Of a DNA stretch of 5,665 nt, positions 1-5,401 are shown in pieces (the stretch's first letter is position 1; each line of letters begins with the position of its first letter). The notes below the pieces were generated by a model that saw only the letters and a list, made by a program, of their open reading frames with translations, was not told the origin of the DNA and did not search any database. The stretch is taken from the NCBI GenBank assembly GCA_035294325.1, contig DATGLE010000313.1, positions 1 through 5,665 on the forward strand, in the 5' to 3' direction. A program made the position numbers and the translations under genes. This stretch comes from DATGLE01 sp035294325 (GTDB taxonomy: Bacteria; Chloroflexota; Ktedonobacteria; Ktedonobacterales; Ktedonobacteraceae).

Positions 1-1
1 G

Positions 2-1366
2 AGCGAGACGGCCTGGTACGCCGATTATGTGCTGCCGATGGGGCATGCCAGCGAGCGCCACGACCTGATGAGCCAGGAGACGCACGCCGCGCGATGGATC
101 GGTTTCCGCCAGCCAGTGCTGCGTGTCTACAAAGAGCGGCACGGCGAGCATGTGGAGTATACCTATCAGGCCAACCCCGGCGAGGTGTGGGAGGAGGACG
201 AGTTCTGGATTGAGCTTTCCTGGCGCATCGATCCCGATGGCAGCCTGGGCATTCGCAGGTACTTCGAGTCGCCCTACCGGCCCGGCCAGAAGCTGAGCAT
301 CGAGGAGTATTACCGCTGGATCTTCGAGCACAGCGTGCCGGGCCTGCCCGAAGCCGCCGCGAAAGAGGGCCTCACGCCTCTTGAGTATATGCAGAAGTAC
401 GGAGCCTTCGCGATCCCGGAGGAGAAGGCCCCGGTCTACAACCTGAACGAGCGCGAGCTACCGCCCGCTGCGTTGGATGGCGCACACATCGACGAAGGCA
501 GCGGGAAGATCATGCGCGATGGGGCAACAATAGGCGTGATGGTCGATGGCAAGGCATATGAAGGCTTCCCCACGCCTTCGCGCAAGCTGGAGTTCTATTC
601 GGCGACGCTGAAAGAATGGGGCTGGCCCGACGAAGCCATCCCCGGCTATACACGCAGCCACGTCCATCGCTCGCAGATCGATCCCGAGCAGGGCGAGTAC
701 CTGCTCATCCCCACCTTCCGTATCCCGACGCTCATCCATACGCGCTCCGGCAACGCCAAATGGCTATATGAAATATCCAACGCCAACCCGCTCTGGCTGC
801 ATCCGGGTGATGCCAGGCGCATCGGAGTCGCCACCGGCGACCTGCTGCGCGTCACTACCGAGATCGGCTATTTTGTCAACCGCGCCTGGGTGACGGAGAG
901 CCTCACGCCCGGCATCGTAGCCTGCTCGCATCATCTGGGACGCTGGCGGCTCGCTACGGGGCAGGGCAATGATCGCTGGTCTTCAGCGCTCGTGGAGTTG
1001 AAACGCGAGGAGAACGGCACCTGGCGCATGCGGCATCAGGAGGGTATTCGTCCATTCGAGAGCGAGGATCCCGACTCCGCGCGTATCTTCTGGCGCGAGG
1101 GCGGCGTGCATCAGAATCTCGTCTTTGGCGTCCATCCCGACCCGGTGAGCGGCATGCACTGCTGGCATCAGAAGGTCAGGGTTGAACCGGCTCACGAGGG
1201 CGACTGCTACGGCGATCTCTTCGTCGATACGCGAGCTGCCTACGCCGTGTACAAGCGCTGGCTGGCGCTGGCACGCCCGCAGACGGATCGCCCCGATGGC
1301 TTACGGCGCCCCCTGTGGCTGATCCGCCCGTACAGGCCGGCGAACAGCGCATTCAAACGGGATTGA
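2..1366 (+). CDS. Molybdopterin-dependent oxidoreductase, catalytic subunit, C-terminal part (5' end cut by window)
   Basis: The frame is open from the first complete codon at position 2, so the GTG at 29 is an internal valine and the gene begins outside the window. About 454 residues are visible; numbering here starts at position 2. Residues 3-12 (TAWYADYVLP) followed by an ER pair match the 'TxxYADxVLP...ER' segment of the DMSO-reductase (MopB) superfamily. FPTPSRKLEFYS at 189-200 is the family's 'F-TPS-K-E-Y' motif. Residues ~232-310, with NPLWLHPGDARRIG and GDLLRV, form the C-terminal molybdopterin-dinucleotide-binding domain. The tail, with SGMHCWHQKVRVEP near 383-396 and RRPLWLIRP near 435-443, looks like a natural family C-terminus. 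The N-terminal Fe-S domain and the Mo ligand (Cys/Ser/Sec) lie outside the window, so the substrate cannot be read here. A sulfur-compound (Phs/Psr-like) or other oxyanion reductase or oxidase is plausible. The superfamily call is firm; the substrate is open. Confidence 0.9.
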   Translation, partial: SETAWYADYVLPMGHASERHDLMSQETHAARWIGFRQPVLRVYKERHGEHVEYTYQANPGEVWEEDEFWIELSWRIDPDGSLGIRRYFESPYRPGQKLSIEEYYRWIFEHSVPGLPEAAAKEGLTPLEYMQKYGAFAIPEEKAPVYNLNERELPPAALDGAHIDEGSGKIMRDGATIGVMVDGKAYEGFPTPSRKLEFYSATLKEWGWPDEAIPGYTRSHVHRSQIDPEQGEYLLIPTFRIPTLIHTRSGNAKWLYEISNANPLWLHPGDARRIGVATGDLLRVTTEIGYFVNRAWVTESLTPGIVACSHHLGRWRLATGQGNDRWSSALVELKREENGTWRMRHQEGIRPFESEDPDSARIFWREGGVHQNLVFGVHPDPVSGMHCWHQKVRVEPAHEGDCYGDLFVDTRAAYAVYKRWLALARPQTDRPDGLRRPLWLIRPYRPANSAFKRD

Positions 1367-1369
1367 TTC

Positions 1370-2218
1370 TCACACAGCGAGGCCGGTACCACGCAGGACC
1401 ATCTGAATGGCGATGATCGCCAGCACCGGAATGAAGATCAGGCGTAATGTCCGGTTGCTCAGATGAGTTAACACCCGCGCACCAATAACCGCGCCCAGCA
1501 GGATGCCGAGCGCCACCGGGGCCGCCACCACCGGGATCACGTCGCCGCGCACGAAGTAGATGCCCGCGCTTGCCGCCGCTGTCACGCCAATCATAAAATT
1601 GCTCGTCGTCGTGGAAACCTTCATCGGCAGGCGCATTATCGTATCCATCGCCAGCACCTTGAAGGTGCCGCTGCCGATGCCCAGCAGGCCCGAAATCAGG
1701 CCAGCCACGTACATCATGCCCAGGCCGGCAGGCGTGTGCGTCACCTGATAGGAGACATCTTTGCCCAGATGTTCGTCAGGATACGTGCTTGCGAGCTTCA
1801 GCTTGCGTGCCCAGAGATCGTTCCTGACTCCCTTCGGCAGCTCCTCGCCCAGCTTGAAGATGAGCGGCGCCACCGAGATCAGCAGGACGATGCCAAAGAT
1901 AATGAAGAGGATATTTGATGCCAGAATGCCCGCCAGGAAAGCGCCGCAAATCGCCCCCGTAGTCGTCGCCACCTCCAGGAACATGCCGATACGCAGGTTT
2001 GTGAGATGATCGCGCACATACGCCGCCGCCGCGCCGCTCGATGTCGCAATCACCGAGATGATGCTCGCCCCGATGGCGTATTGAATCGGCAGGCCAAAGA
2101 TCAGCGTCAGCATCGGCACGATCAGGATACCGCCTCCCAGGCCGATGAGCGCGCCGAGCAGCCCTGCCAGTATCGCGCCGCCAAAGATGAACAGTATCAC
2201 AGCAATGCTGAGGTGCAT
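1370..2218 (-). CDS. TauE/SafE family membrane permease (putative sulfite/organosulfonate exporter)
   Basis: A 282-residue, strongly hydrophobic polytopic inner-membrane protein of usual family length. Hydrophobic segments lie near residues 4-26, 30-42, 47-68, 78-98, 102-122, 166-186, 203-223, 227-248 and 257-276. A hydrophilic loop at ~123-165 separates the halves. The internal duplication typical of TauE/SafE is visible: GALIGLGGGILIVPML at 22-37 and GLLGIGSGTFKVLAMD at 177-192. Family members export or import sulfite, sulfoacetate, taurine-related sulfonates or other small anions; the substrate here is unknown. The ATG is preceded by AAAGGAGGT six bases upstream of the overlap region, a near-perfect Shine-Dalgarno. 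The start overlaps the stop of the DUF1634 gene by one base (TAATG), so the pair is one operon with likely translational coupling. The stop lies 3 bases from the stop of the convergent molybdoenzyme gene. The family call is strong. Confidence 0.92.
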   Translation of the reverse strand: MHLSIAVILFIFGGAILAGLLGALIGLGGGILIVPMLTLIFGLPIQYAIGASIISVIATSSGAAAAYVRDHLTNLRIGMFLEVATTTGAICGAFLAGILASNILFIIFGIVLLISVAPLIFKLGEELPKGVRNDLWARKLKLASTYPDEHLGKDVSYQVTHTPAGLGMMYVAGLISGLLGIGSGTFKVLAMDTIMRLPMKVSTTTSNFMIGVTAAASAGIYFVRGDVIPVVAAPVALGILLGAVIGARVLTHLSNRTLRLIFIPVLAIIAIQMVLRGTGLAV

Positions 2219-2228
2219 TATGCACCTC
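2210..2228 (-). promoter_or_regulatory. Shine-Dalgarno-sequestering hairpin at the DUF1634/TauE junction
   Basis: On the minus strand the bases around the TAATG overlap form a perfect inverted repeat with 9-base arms at 2210-2218 and 2220-2228. As mRNA this folds as GAGGUGC-AUAAU-GCACCUC, a 7-bp stem with a 5-base loop. The 5' arm contains the GAGGU of the permease Shine-Dalgarno, and the 3' arm is codons 2-4 of the permease (CAC CTC...). The loop holds the DUF1634 stop UAA and the first two bases of the permease AUG. A ribosome terminating on DUF1634 would melt the stem and expose the site, the classic geometry for translational coupling. The pairing is seen directly in the sequence; the regulatory role is inferred. 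Confidence 0.6.
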
Positions 2229-2667
2229 CTTTTTGCAGCAAGAAGCCGGCAATGAGGATAAGCAGCACAATCGAGGTAATGACCACGTAGAGCCGATCAC
2301 GCTCAAGGGCGAAGGCAACGATGGAGATTGCGACGCGCATAACAGGCGTCAGAATAAGCAAGATCAGCCCTAGAGCGATGATGGACTGGGGGTGCAATCC
2401 CAACAACCCCGTCCAGACCTGGCTGAATGTATGCGGGAACGTCGCCAGGTAGCGCTCCGAAAGTCCGCTGCCGCGCAGCAACAGCATGACCAGGCCGATC
2501 AGGATAACCGCCGAACTGAGTATCACTCCGCCTTGCAGTACCCCGCCAATAATTGCTGTCATCGTCGACGATCCGCCGGTACCTGCTGCCTGCGGCCCCT
2601 GCTCCACTGCTGGCAGCTTCTCCCGAGTCCGCACCCCCGTCGGTGTCTGATCTGTAACCTGTCTCAT
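2218..2667 (-). CDS. DUF1634 family small membrane protein
   Basis: A 149-residue protein with a polar N-terminal tail (~1-36) and three hydrophobic helices near 37-64, 94-118 and 125-145. The segment LTPVMRVAISIVAFALERDR at 106-125 (T-P-x-x-R-x, then F-x-x-E-x-D-R), followed by LYVVITSIVLLILI, is the characteristic DUF1634 signature. Genes of this family usually sit directly beside TauE/SafE permeases, as here, and are presumed partners or regulators of them; the biochemical role is unknown. I chose the ATG at 2667 because AGAGAG lies 9 bases upstream of it. A TTG at 2676 would add only three residues and has almost no spacing from that site. The stop codon shares its last base with the permease ATG. 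The final codons (Lys-Gly-Gly-Ala) also encode the permease ribosome-binding site. Confidence 0.85.
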   Translation of the reverse strand: MRQVTDQTPTGVRTREKLPAVEQGPQAAGTGGSSTMTAIIGGVLQGGVILSSAVILIGLVMLLLRGSGLSERYLATFPHTFSQVWTGLLGLHPQSIIALGLILLILTPVMRVAISIVAFALERDRLYVVITSIVLLILIAGFLLQKGGA

Positions 2668-2728
2668 TATTATCAACTCTCTTCTTTCTTGCCAGAGCGT
2701 TTATGATTCCCGACACTACCCCATGTTC

Positions 2729-2807
2729 GCGCCTGCGGCACTCATGTTGGGGAGAGCACCTGGACCATCATCCACTCTCTCTTATTTGTGCGCAGGAGCC
2801 GCGCGAA
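2729..2807. repeat. Modular intergenic repeat, copy A (79 bp)
   Basis: Begins with GCGCCTGCGGCACT (2729-2742), then CA, then TGTTGGG, and ends with GCCGCGCGAA (2798-2807). The same modules occur in the same order in copy B at 3027-3132. The interior differs: this copy has only a weak GAGAG/CTCTC pairing where copy B has the large perfect hairpin. It lies inside the probable 5' leader of the DUF1634 transcript. Confidence 0.5.
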
Positions 2808-2809
2808 CG

Positions 2810-2835
2810 CTCAGCGAGATAGCGAAGGCGCTGAG
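2810..2835. repeat. Small inverted repeat (7-bp arms, 12-base loop)
   Basis: CTCAGCG at 2810-2816 pairs perfectly with CGCTGAG at 2829-2835. It directly follows repeat copy A. It has no T-run on either side, so it does not look like an intrinsic terminator. It could fold in the leader of the minus-strand operon. Confidence 0.4.
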
Positions 2836-2879
2836 AACCGAACAGTTTCTCAATACCATTAAAGATAATCCCACTACTA

Positions 2880-2909
2880 AGTGTAGCACGTTTCTATATA
2901 TAAATCCAA
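2880..2909 (-). promoter_or_regulatory. Candidate sigma-70 promoter for the DUF1634-TauE operon
   Basis: On the minus strand, TACACT (2885-2880) is preceded by TGC, giving an extended -10 of the TGn type. TTGGAT (2909-2904) lies 18 bases upstream as a weak -35. Transcription would start near 2873, leaving a leader of about 200 bases before the ATG at 2667. That leader includes repeat copy A and the small inverted repeat. The -10 matches consensus at 4 of 6 bases plus the extension. This is a candidate only. Confidence 0.3.
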
Positions 2910-2916
2910 TATATAT
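2896..2916. repeat. AT-only inverted repeat
   Basis: ATATATA at 2896-2902 and TATATAT at 2910-2916 form 7-bp arms around the loop AATCCAA. It sits in the AT-rich core of the intergenic region and overlaps the candidate minus-strand -35/spacer. It may mark an easily melted site or a regulator site, or may be simple AT-richness. Confidence 0.35.
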
Positions 2917-3045
2917 GTTTCATTGTTTTAATAACTCATAGGAATGAGATAAGCTTTCCTGTGTCGTTACAGCAATGATAGACGTGTTACCAGTACAACC
3001 CCTGGTTGGGACGCAGGAGAGAACAGGCGCCTGCGGCACTTGTTG

Positions 3046-3110
3046 GGATGAGAGTGTGGCGTGTAGATAAAGGCGCGAAGCGCCTTTATCTACACGCCAC
3101 ACTCTCATCC
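3046..3110. repeat. Perfect 31-bp hairpin with 3-base loop
   Basis: Bases 3046-3076 (starting GGATGAGAGTGTGG) are exactly complementary to 3080-3110 (ending CCACACTCTCATCC), with loop GAA at 3077-3079. I checked all 31 pairs by position; the pairing breaks at 3045/3111. There is no adjacent T-run on either strand, so it is not a normal intrinsic terminator. It could extrude as a cruciform in DNA or form a long duplex in RNA. Confidence 0.9.
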
Positions 3111-3112
3111 AG

Positions 3113-3129
3113 GCGCGGCTGCGCCGCGC
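3113..3129. repeat. GC-only hairpin next to the large palindrome
   Basis: GCGCGGC (3113-3119) pairs with GCCGCGC (3123-3129) around the loop TGC. It lies two bases after the 31-bp hairpin and overlaps the 3' module of repeat copy B, so the two stems would stack side by side. Confidence 0.6.
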
Positions 3130-3156
3130 GAAGGCATAAATTGTTAACCTTTTGCG

Positions 3157-3184
3157 TTGTAATTTAGTAAAGGTTATGTAAGAT
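3157..3184 (+). promoter_or_regulatory. Candidate promoter for the alpha/beta hydrolase
   Basis: TTGTAA (3157-3162) and TAAGAT (3179-3184) are spaced by 16 bases, each matching the sigma-70 consensus at 4 of 6 positions. Transcription would begin near 3191, about 50 bases before the GTG chosen as start. A short inverted repeat, GTTAT (3173-3177) with ATAAC (3183-3187), overlaps the -10 and could be an operator. Support is modest. Confidence 0.3.
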
Positions 3185-3239
3185 AACTCTGTTGTGCAGC
3201 CAATCGTTATTATGGGCGCTAGAAAGGTTGGCAACTTCT

Positions 3240-4316
3240 GTGTTTAGCTTGCAGCATCTTCGTTCTAATCAATCCGCCCTCACTGTGACTGAAACGCGTC
3301 ATCATCGTTTTCACCGGCCCTCCTTGAAGCAAATCCTGGTAAGCAGTCTTGGCGGCGGGGTTGGCATCCTGGGAGTTATGTTCGCGGTAGCCATTTATAT
3401 TGTAGAAACCCTGACGCGCCCCAAGCGGTATACGAACTTTATGGAACTCTACACCTTTAGCCCGTTTGAACTCAATATCCCGGCTGAGGAGGTCAAGTTT
3501 CCACCGCTCTATGGTGATTACGAAGTAAGCGGATGGTACTTTCCCAATTCACAGGCTACAACAACCATTATCGTCTGTCCCGGCTACCGGGGACGCATGG
3601 CCGACGTTCTGGGGATCTGCGCGCCCCTCTGGAGGGACGGCCACAACGTGCTGGCTTTTGAGTATTACGGTCACGGCAGTGTCGTTGGCAAGCCTGTATC
3701 GGTGACGCTGGGCTATCGCGAGATCAACGACTTCCTGGGCGCGGTGGATTACGCGAAGCAGCGCGCTCCGCAGGCGCGGATCGGCGCGCTGGGCTATTCA
3801 ATGGGAGCCTCGGTTGCCATTATGAGCTGCGCCCGGACGCAGAGCGTCGAGGCTGTGGTCTCCGACAGCGCTTTTGCCACACATCGCAGCGCGGTCAGCT
3901 ATAACGTCAGGCGCGCCACGCACCTGCCATTCATCCTTTTTGAGAAGATCACCGATCTCCTGCTATGGCTGCGCGCTGGCTATCATTTCAGCCAGGTTGA
4001 ACCCCTGCGCGATATCACACGCCTGGCTCCGCGCCCCATTCTGATTATCCACGGCTTGAAGGATACCATCGTGGATCCGCGCGATGCCCCTCTGCTCTAT
4101 GAAGCCGCCGGCGATCCTAAGGAACTCTGGCTGGTGCCCAACGCCGATCACTGCGGAGCCTACTTCGCGGACCGCGCCGGCTATGTTGAGAAGATCGTGA
4201 ATTTCTTCGATCTCTATCTCAGGAAGACGCACCCGCTCATTCTCTTGCAGGATCATCGCACACCGGAAGAGACTGGCATACAGCCCTCGGATGGAGAAAT
4301 ATCGGAGGCTGGCTAG
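3240..4316 (+). CDS. Membrane-anchored serine alpha/beta hydrolase
   Basis: 358 residues if translation begins at the GTG at 3240. A basic N-terminal stretch (with RHHRFHR) leads into one hydrophobic helix at ~33-55 (LVSSLGGGVGILGVMFAVAI...), a signal anchor that leaves the catalytic domain probably outside the cytoplasm. The domain shows the alpha/beta hydrolase layout: PGYRGR near 114-119 at the oxyanion loop, and the nucleophile elbow G-Y-S-M-G at 185-189 with Ser187. Asp275 in HGLKDTIVD is the probable acid, and His304 in NADHCGAY the base. Overall it resembles prolyl-oligopeptidase-like/BEM46 or YqkD-type hydrolases; the substrate is unknown. Start choice: no in-frame ATG precedes the anchor helix. 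GTG 3240 has GAAAGG 12 bases upstream; TTG 3228 and TTG 3192 (374 residues) are alternatives. The C-terminal ~25 residues are a polar tail. It is probably monocistronic and converges on the RNase Z gene. Confidence 0.82.
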   Translation: MFSLQHLRSNQSALTVTETRHHRFHRPSLKQILVSSLGGGVGILGVMFAVAIYIVETLTRPKRYTNFMELYTFSPFELNIPAEEVKFPPLYGDYEVSGWYFPNSQATTTIIVCPGYRGRMADVLGICAPLWRDGHNVLAFEYYGHGSVVGKPVSVTLGYREINDFLGAVDYAKQRAPQARIGALGYSMGASVAIMSCARTQSVEAVVSDSAFATHRSAVSYNVRRATHLPFILFEKITDLLLWLRAGYHFSQVEPLRDITRLAPRPILIIHGLKDTIVDPRDAPLLYEAAGDPKELWLVPNADHCGAYFADRAGYVEKIVNFFDLYLRKTHPLILLQDHRTPEETGIQPSDGEISEAG

Positions 4317-4335
4317 TCACAGGGAAACTCCCATT

Positions 4336-4353
4336 GGGCTTAACATAAGGCCC
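4336..4353 (+). terminator. Possible weak terminator hairpin after the hydrolase
   Basis: Twenty bases after the hydrolase stop, GGGCTTA (4336-4342) pairs with TAAG-GCCC (4346-4353) around the loop ACA with one bulged G. A smaller GGGA/TCCC stem (4322-4332) precedes it. There is no following T-run, so termination by this hairpin alone is doubtful. Confidence 0.3.
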
Positions 4354-4435
4354 TGACATAGCAACCAGAGCGCCGTAAGCCGCGGCCCTTCGCTCTCGGC
4401 TCCGGGCAACGGCTCACGGCGCTCTGGTTGACATA
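4354..4435. repeat. Palindromic element with 14-15 bp inverted ends and a 7-bp flanking direct repeat
   Basis: CAACCAGAGCGCCGT (4362-4376) is exactly complementary to ACGGCGCTCTGGTTG (4416-4430). After one mismatch, pairing resumes at 4378-4382/4410-4414 and again at 4385-4388/4404-4407 on the same axis, giving a ~69-base imperfect hairpin. TGACATA occurs immediately on each side (4354-4360 and 4429-4435), overlapping the right arm by two bases, like a target-site duplication. It lies between two convergent genes with no T-run. It could therefore act as a bidirectional transcription block or be a tiny MITE-like insertion. The inverted repeat is certain; the mobile-element reading is inferred. 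Confidence 0.6.
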
Positions 4436-4466
4436 TGATGGCACTCTGGATGGCATTTCTGCTCGC

Positions 4467-5393
4467 TCAGGATGACATGTTCGTATCAGGTGCAAATTCC
4501 AGCGTAATTACCATACCATCTCTTGCCGCACGTGTATTGGGGAAGACACGCCGCGCCGCCTTTTCCGCGAGCGAGGGATCGTTGATCTTAGGGCTAAAGT
4601 GCGTCAGCACGAGTTCGCGCGCGCCCGCCGCCCTTGCGATTGCGGCGGACTCCTCGGCGATCATATGCGCATTGGCCTTTGCCAGCGGGAGATCCGCCGC
4701 GCTGTCGTACATGCTCTCACAGATCAGCAGGTCAACGTCGCGCGCAAACGTAGAGAGTGCGGACGTTGGTCGTGTGTCGGTAATGAAGGCCACGGCGAGG
4801 CCGCGTCGCGGCGGGCCAAGCACCTGATCCGGCGTAATTGTTCGCCCATCGTATTCCACCGTCTCGCCATGTTGCAGGCGCGACCAGAGCTGCACGGGCA
4901 GCCCCAGCGCCCGCGCCCTCTCTACCTGGAAAGCGGGATTGCGCGGCAGTTCCGCGCGATAGGCCAGGCAGGGAGTGCCATGCGCGGCAGCGACACACGA
5001 TCCGTGCATTCCGCCAGGAAGATCGAAGCGCGCGCCGCTTTTCAGTTCATGGATCTGGAGAGGGAAAGACAGATCCGGCGCTATGCGCAGCAGCCCCTCA
5101 ACAACGTAGTTCGTCCCAACGGGACCGTAGATGTGCAGCGGCTCGGTCCTGCCCGCATGCCCTACCATGAAGAGCACGCCCGGCAGGCCCGCGACGTGAT
5201 CGGCATGCATATGCGTCAGGCAGATAGCCCCCAGTTGACGGAACCCCCAGCCCAGCGATTTCCAGGGAACCTGCGTCCCCTCACCGCAATCGAAGAGGGT
5301 GAGCGTCGCGCCACAGCGCAGCAGGGCGCAGGAGAGCCAGCGCCCGGGTAGTGGCATCATACCGTAGGTGCCCAGCAAACAGATATCGATCAT
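4467..5393 (-). CDS. rnz: Ribonuclease Z-like tRNA 3'-processing endonuclease (metallo-beta-lactamase fold)
   Basis: 308 residues, the usual length of a short-form RNase Z, which cuts the 3' trailer from tRNA precursors in the cytoplasm. The metal-binding set is complete: H-M-H-A-D-H at 61-66 (His61, His63, Asp65, His66), His138 in AAHGTPCLAYR, Asp206 in FITDTRPT, and His265 in LTHFSP. FDCGEGTQ at 34-41 is the family's substrate-side motif. AHMIAEESAAIARAAGA at 242-258 supplies the conserved His243 helix that separates RNase Z from other MBL proteins. The N-terminus LGTYGMMPLPGRWLS (7-21) is a variant of the usual LGT-x-x-x-P-x-x-R-x-x-S. The arm segment reads LGLPVQLWSRLQHGE where many family members have a Gly-Pro motif. 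The start ATG is the only one before this core; its Shine-Dalgarno is weak (GGG, 9 bases away). A related MBL nuclease with another target is the alternative. Confidence 0.85.
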   Translation of the reverse strand: MIDICLLGTYGMMPLPGRWLSCALLRCGATLTLFDCGEGTQVPWKSLGWGFRQLGAICLTHMHADHVAGLPGVLFMVGHAGRTEPLHIYGPVGTNYVVEGLLRIAPDLSFPLQIHELKSGARFDLPGGMHGSCVAAAHGTPCLAYRAELPRNPAFQVERARALGLPVQLWSRLQHGETVEYDGRTITPDQVLGPPRRGLAVAFITDTRPTSALSTFARDVDLLICESMYDSAADLPLAKANAHMIAEESAAIARAAGARELVLTHFSPKINDPSLAEKAARRVFPNTRAARDGMVITLEFAPDTNMSS

Positions 5394-5395
5394 GT

Positions 5396-5401
5396 ATTAT
5401 A
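5396..5401 (-). promoter_or_regulatory. Perfect -10 hexamer abutting the RNase Z start codon
   Basis: The minus strand reads TATAAT-AC-ATG, a consensus -10 ending two bases before the RNase Z ATG. No -35 is visible at 16-18 bases (that position reads AAAAAT-like) and there is no TGn extension. If used, the transcript would begin at or slightly inside the ATG, giving a leaderless or shortened product. It may equally be chance. Confidence 0.3.

Larger units (their letters stand above)
3027..3132. repeat. Modular intergenic repeat, copy B (106 bp) containing the large hairpin
   Basis: Opens with GCGCCTGCGGCACT (3027-3040) plus TGTTGGG (3041-3047) and closes with GCCGCGCGAA (3123-3132), matching copy A at both ends. 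The left end also forms the palindrome CAGGCGCCTG (3024-3033). Between the end modules lie the 31-bp hairpin (3046-3110) and a GC-only hairpin (3113-3129). The structure resembles a palindromic REP- or MITE-like intergenic element. No transposase is present. Confidence 0.55.
2668..3239. other. Long non-coding region between divergent genes
   Basis: About 570 bases without a credible gene separate the leftward DUF1634-TauE operon from the rightward hydrolase. Its parts are a GC-rich segment with a repeat copy (2729-2807), an AT-rich segment of roughly 2838-2945, a second repeat copy with a large hairpin (3027-3132), and a shorter AT-rich segment just before the hydrolase. Short open frames exist on both strands (for example 2723-2941 plus and 2920-3234 minus). 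They run through palindromes, resemble no family I know and lack ribosome-binding sites. Promoters for both flanking units presumably lie here. Confidence 0.7.

Noticed and set aside
1776..2318. 180-codon minus-strand frame overlapping the permease
   Set aside because: Shadow of the TauE and DUF1634 genes: Arg/Ala/Gly-rich composition without hydrophobic periodicity, while the real frames show clear family motifs.
2723..2941. 72-codon open frame on the plus strand in the intergenic region
   Set aside because: It runs through a repeat copy and the AT-rich island, has no ribosome-binding site, and its translation resembles no protein family I recognise.
3046..3132. CRISPR-like or intrinsic terminator reading of the hairpin cluster
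   Set aside because: There are no regularly spaced direct repeats with spacers, and no T-run follows either stem on either strand.
2920..3234. 104-codon open frame on the minus strand
   Set aside because: It reads straight through both arms of the 31-bp palindrome, so its mirrored codons come from the hairpin; no Shine-Dalgarno or domain is visible.
3768..3777. Reverse-complement match (CCGCAGGCGC) to the repeat 5' module inside the hydrolase gene
   Set aside because: Only ten GC-rich bases, in frame with conserved protein sequence and without the rest of the repeat; likely chance.
4599..5351. 250-codon plus-strand frame opposite the RNase Z gene
   Set aside because: Antisense shadow in GC-rich coding DNA; Arg/Gln/Ala-rich and without motifs, while the opposite strand encodes a full MBL active site.
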